From Terrisporobacter sp. (GTDB taxonomy: Bacteria > Bacillota_A > Clostridia > Peptostreptococcales > Peptostreptococcaceae): a stretch of 64,000 nucleotides of DNA. Below, in pieces: positions 62,657 through 64,000 of the stretch. The notes under the pieces are model-generated. The model did no database searches. It worked only from the letters and a program-made list of their open reading frames with translations, and was not told the DNA's origin. Position 1 is the first letter of the stretch; the number at the start of each line of letters is the position of its first letter. Where the stretch lies: assembly GCA_029851945.1 (NCBI GenBank), contig JARKUZ010000092.1:1-64000 (forward strand). The letters are read 5' to 3'. Both the position numbers and the translations under genes were made by a program.

Positions 62657-64000
62657 ATGAATATAGATAAAATACAAGAAAAACTTATATTGATGTTTCA
62701 ACCATCAACTAAAATAGGAGAAAATAGAAAGATAGTATTTTGGACAGATCCTAAAAAACAGTATAGAGAAGTTTTTGATAATAATGAAATAAATATAGAA
62801 AATGTAAAAATACATGAATTAAAAAATGATAATAATTTTTACACTAAATATTTACTAAATAAAGAAGATGTTGATTCAAACTATTTAATATATACAAATA
62901 TAGATAATTTAATAGATGAATCTAATTGGATAATGGATATAGTTTTATACTCTCAAATATTTTATGCAGATAAGTTATCTATGGATCTAGATGATTTAGG
63001 TATAGATTTTAATCTTAGAGATGTAGCAAGTAAATATGAAACATTTTTCAACAATAGAAAAAGAATTGAGAAACTTCAGAGTCTTAATATTAAAGATTAC
63101 ACAGAAGAAGTTTTCGAATTAGGTATGATATCCAGTTTATGTGCATGTAAAACAACAGATGTTGAAGAAATATTTAGAAGTATATTTATGAAATCTATAG
63201 ATGAAGATGGATATATTTGTGATGATGAAGATAATAAATACTATAAAGAAATAAATAACATATTAGGAAATGATGTATTACTAAAATATGCAAAAAAATA
63301 TTATGGTTTTGATAAAGAAGAGTTTTCTATAAAAAAATTACTTATAACAATAATAATTACTGCTCTTACTAAGGATATAGATGTTGATTTATTGTCTAAT
63401 TATAGTTCATATATAAGTAAGGAAAAATTAAATTGTTATTTATTTATAGATAGATGGATTAATGATGTAAAAAGTAAAGAAAGTTATTATTTTGTAGCTA
63501 AAGTTTTAGAAAATGAATTAGGAATATTTGATATGTTTAGAAATATACAAATAGATGATTTAAAAAATATTGATATATTACCATGCATCGATAAACAAAT
63601 AATTTTATATATTGTACAACAGATTGAAATTGGTTCAAGAAAATACGATGATTATATAAAAATTATTAAAGAAAGAAGAACAACTAATTTTTATTCTAAA
63701 TATGAAAATACATATGAGGCTTTAATAAACGTAATTGAAATGTATAGCATTGCTTATGATAACTTATACGGGATATTAAAAGAAGATCCTAAAACTATGT
63801 TTAATACATACAAAGATGAGTATTATAAAATGGATATGTACTATAGAAAGTTTTATATAGCTCATGATAAAGAAACAAATAATGATATTCCTAAGAAATT
63901 ATCAGTTAAAGTAGAAGAACTGTATGAAAAGTTTATAAATGAATTAAACTCTAAATGGACAGACAGTCTGGAAACTAATATTGGAGACTCTTGGGGAATC
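62657..64000 (+). CDS. pglZ: BREX alkaline-phosphatase-like protein PglZ, 3' end outside window
   Basis: 448 codons are visible from ATG 62657 behind TAGGAGTG; the frame is open at the window edge. The N-terminal pattern IVFWTDPKKQYREVF is the PglZ start (x-x-x-W-x-D), and YLIYTNIDNLIDESNWIMDI is typical of the first beta-alpha unit. The phosphatase core domain lies beyond the window. PglZ is the BREX type 1 hallmark with PglX and BrxC. brxL probably follows. Confidence 0.85.
   Translation, partial: MNIDKIQEKLILMFQPSTKIGENRKIVFWTDPKKQYREVFDNNEINIENVKIHELKNDNNFYTKYLLNKEDVDSNYLIYTNIDNLIDESNWIMDIVLYSQIFYADKLSMDLDDLGIDFNLRDVASKYETFFNNRKRIEKLQSLNIKDYTEEVFELGMISSLCACKTTDVEEIFRSIFMKSIDEDGYICDDEDNKYYKEINNILGNDVLLKYAKKYYGFDKEEFSIKKLLITIIITALTKDIDVDLLSNYSSYISKEKLNCYLFIDRWINDVKSKESYYFVAKVLENELGIFDMFRNIQIDDLKNIDILPCIDKQIILYIVQQIEIGSRKYDDYIKIIKERRTTNFYSKYENTYEALINVIEMYSIAYDNLYGILKEDPKTMFNTYKDEYYKMDMYYRKFYIAHDKETNNDIPKKLSVKVEELYEKFINELNSKWTDSLETNIGDSWGI

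Overview
The window is AT-rich DNA (mostly A+T even inside genes) with strong AGGAGG-type ribosome binding sites, dense lipoprotein and small membrane-protein genes, and a likely spore-surface protein. This fits a spore-forming Clostridia member, probably Peptostreptococcaceae (Paraclostridium/Romboutsia/Clostridioides-like). The genus is an inference from gene style, not from a marker gene. No rRNA, tRNA or CRISPR array was seen.

Layout. About 0.2-8.3 kb is a run of same-strand, mostly single-gene units: small membrane proteins, a P-loop kinase, a DUF2809 protein, a 5'-nucleotidase-like lipoprotein, an SdpI-like protein and a GNAT acetyltransferase. Many are preceded by a short repeat with a TATATAATGCGAA-like core in the same orientation as the gene. 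Parts of this run are duplicated and decayed (3976 versus 6614; 7737 versus 11724). About 8.3-14.9 kb holds a methyltransferase, an ECF-type S component, TraX, a MATE transporter collapsed by internal deletion, an XRE/DUF3955 regulator and a broken pentapeptide-repeat gene. About 15-20 kb has a GntR/ABC exporter operon, an XRE + DUF2178 pair behind three 23-bp-spaced direct repeats, and a ferredoxin-like protein.

About 20-31 kb is metabolic. It has a GlpP-type antiterminator and a HAD phosphatase next to a complete Ugp/Msm-type ABC importer and a TIM-barrel protein, then mannonate dehydratase UxuA with a three-part TRAP transporter (hexuronate use). About 31-41 kb contains an IS3 transposase remnant, a GntR/DUF1648 pair, a phage-type amidase, an HD hydrolase, a Na+/H+-antiporter-family protein, an ECF sigma/anti-sigma/effector operon whose sigma gene carries a poly-A frameshift, a Cof-type HAD, and a candidate endospore appendage (Ena/DUF3992-like) protein. 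About 40.7-45.2 kb is a phospho-alpha-glucoside operon (RpiR regulator, ChbG/YdjC deacetylase with an apparent ATT start, PTS EIICB, GH4 enzyme). About 45-49.9 kb has an S41 peptidase, a POT transporter, a nitroreductase and a RimJ/L-type acetyltransferase.

About 49.9-53.2 kb is a graveyard of gene fragments (HEPN, Rpn/PD-(D/E)XK with a GC-richer in-frame insertion, SdpI, a mosaic zinc-motif gene). It abuts a type 1 BREX phage-defence operon: brxA, brxB, brxC, pglX, an unrecognised membrane gene, and pglZ cut by the window end. Hairpins lie between several of its genes. The fragment zone plus BREX looks like a defence island.
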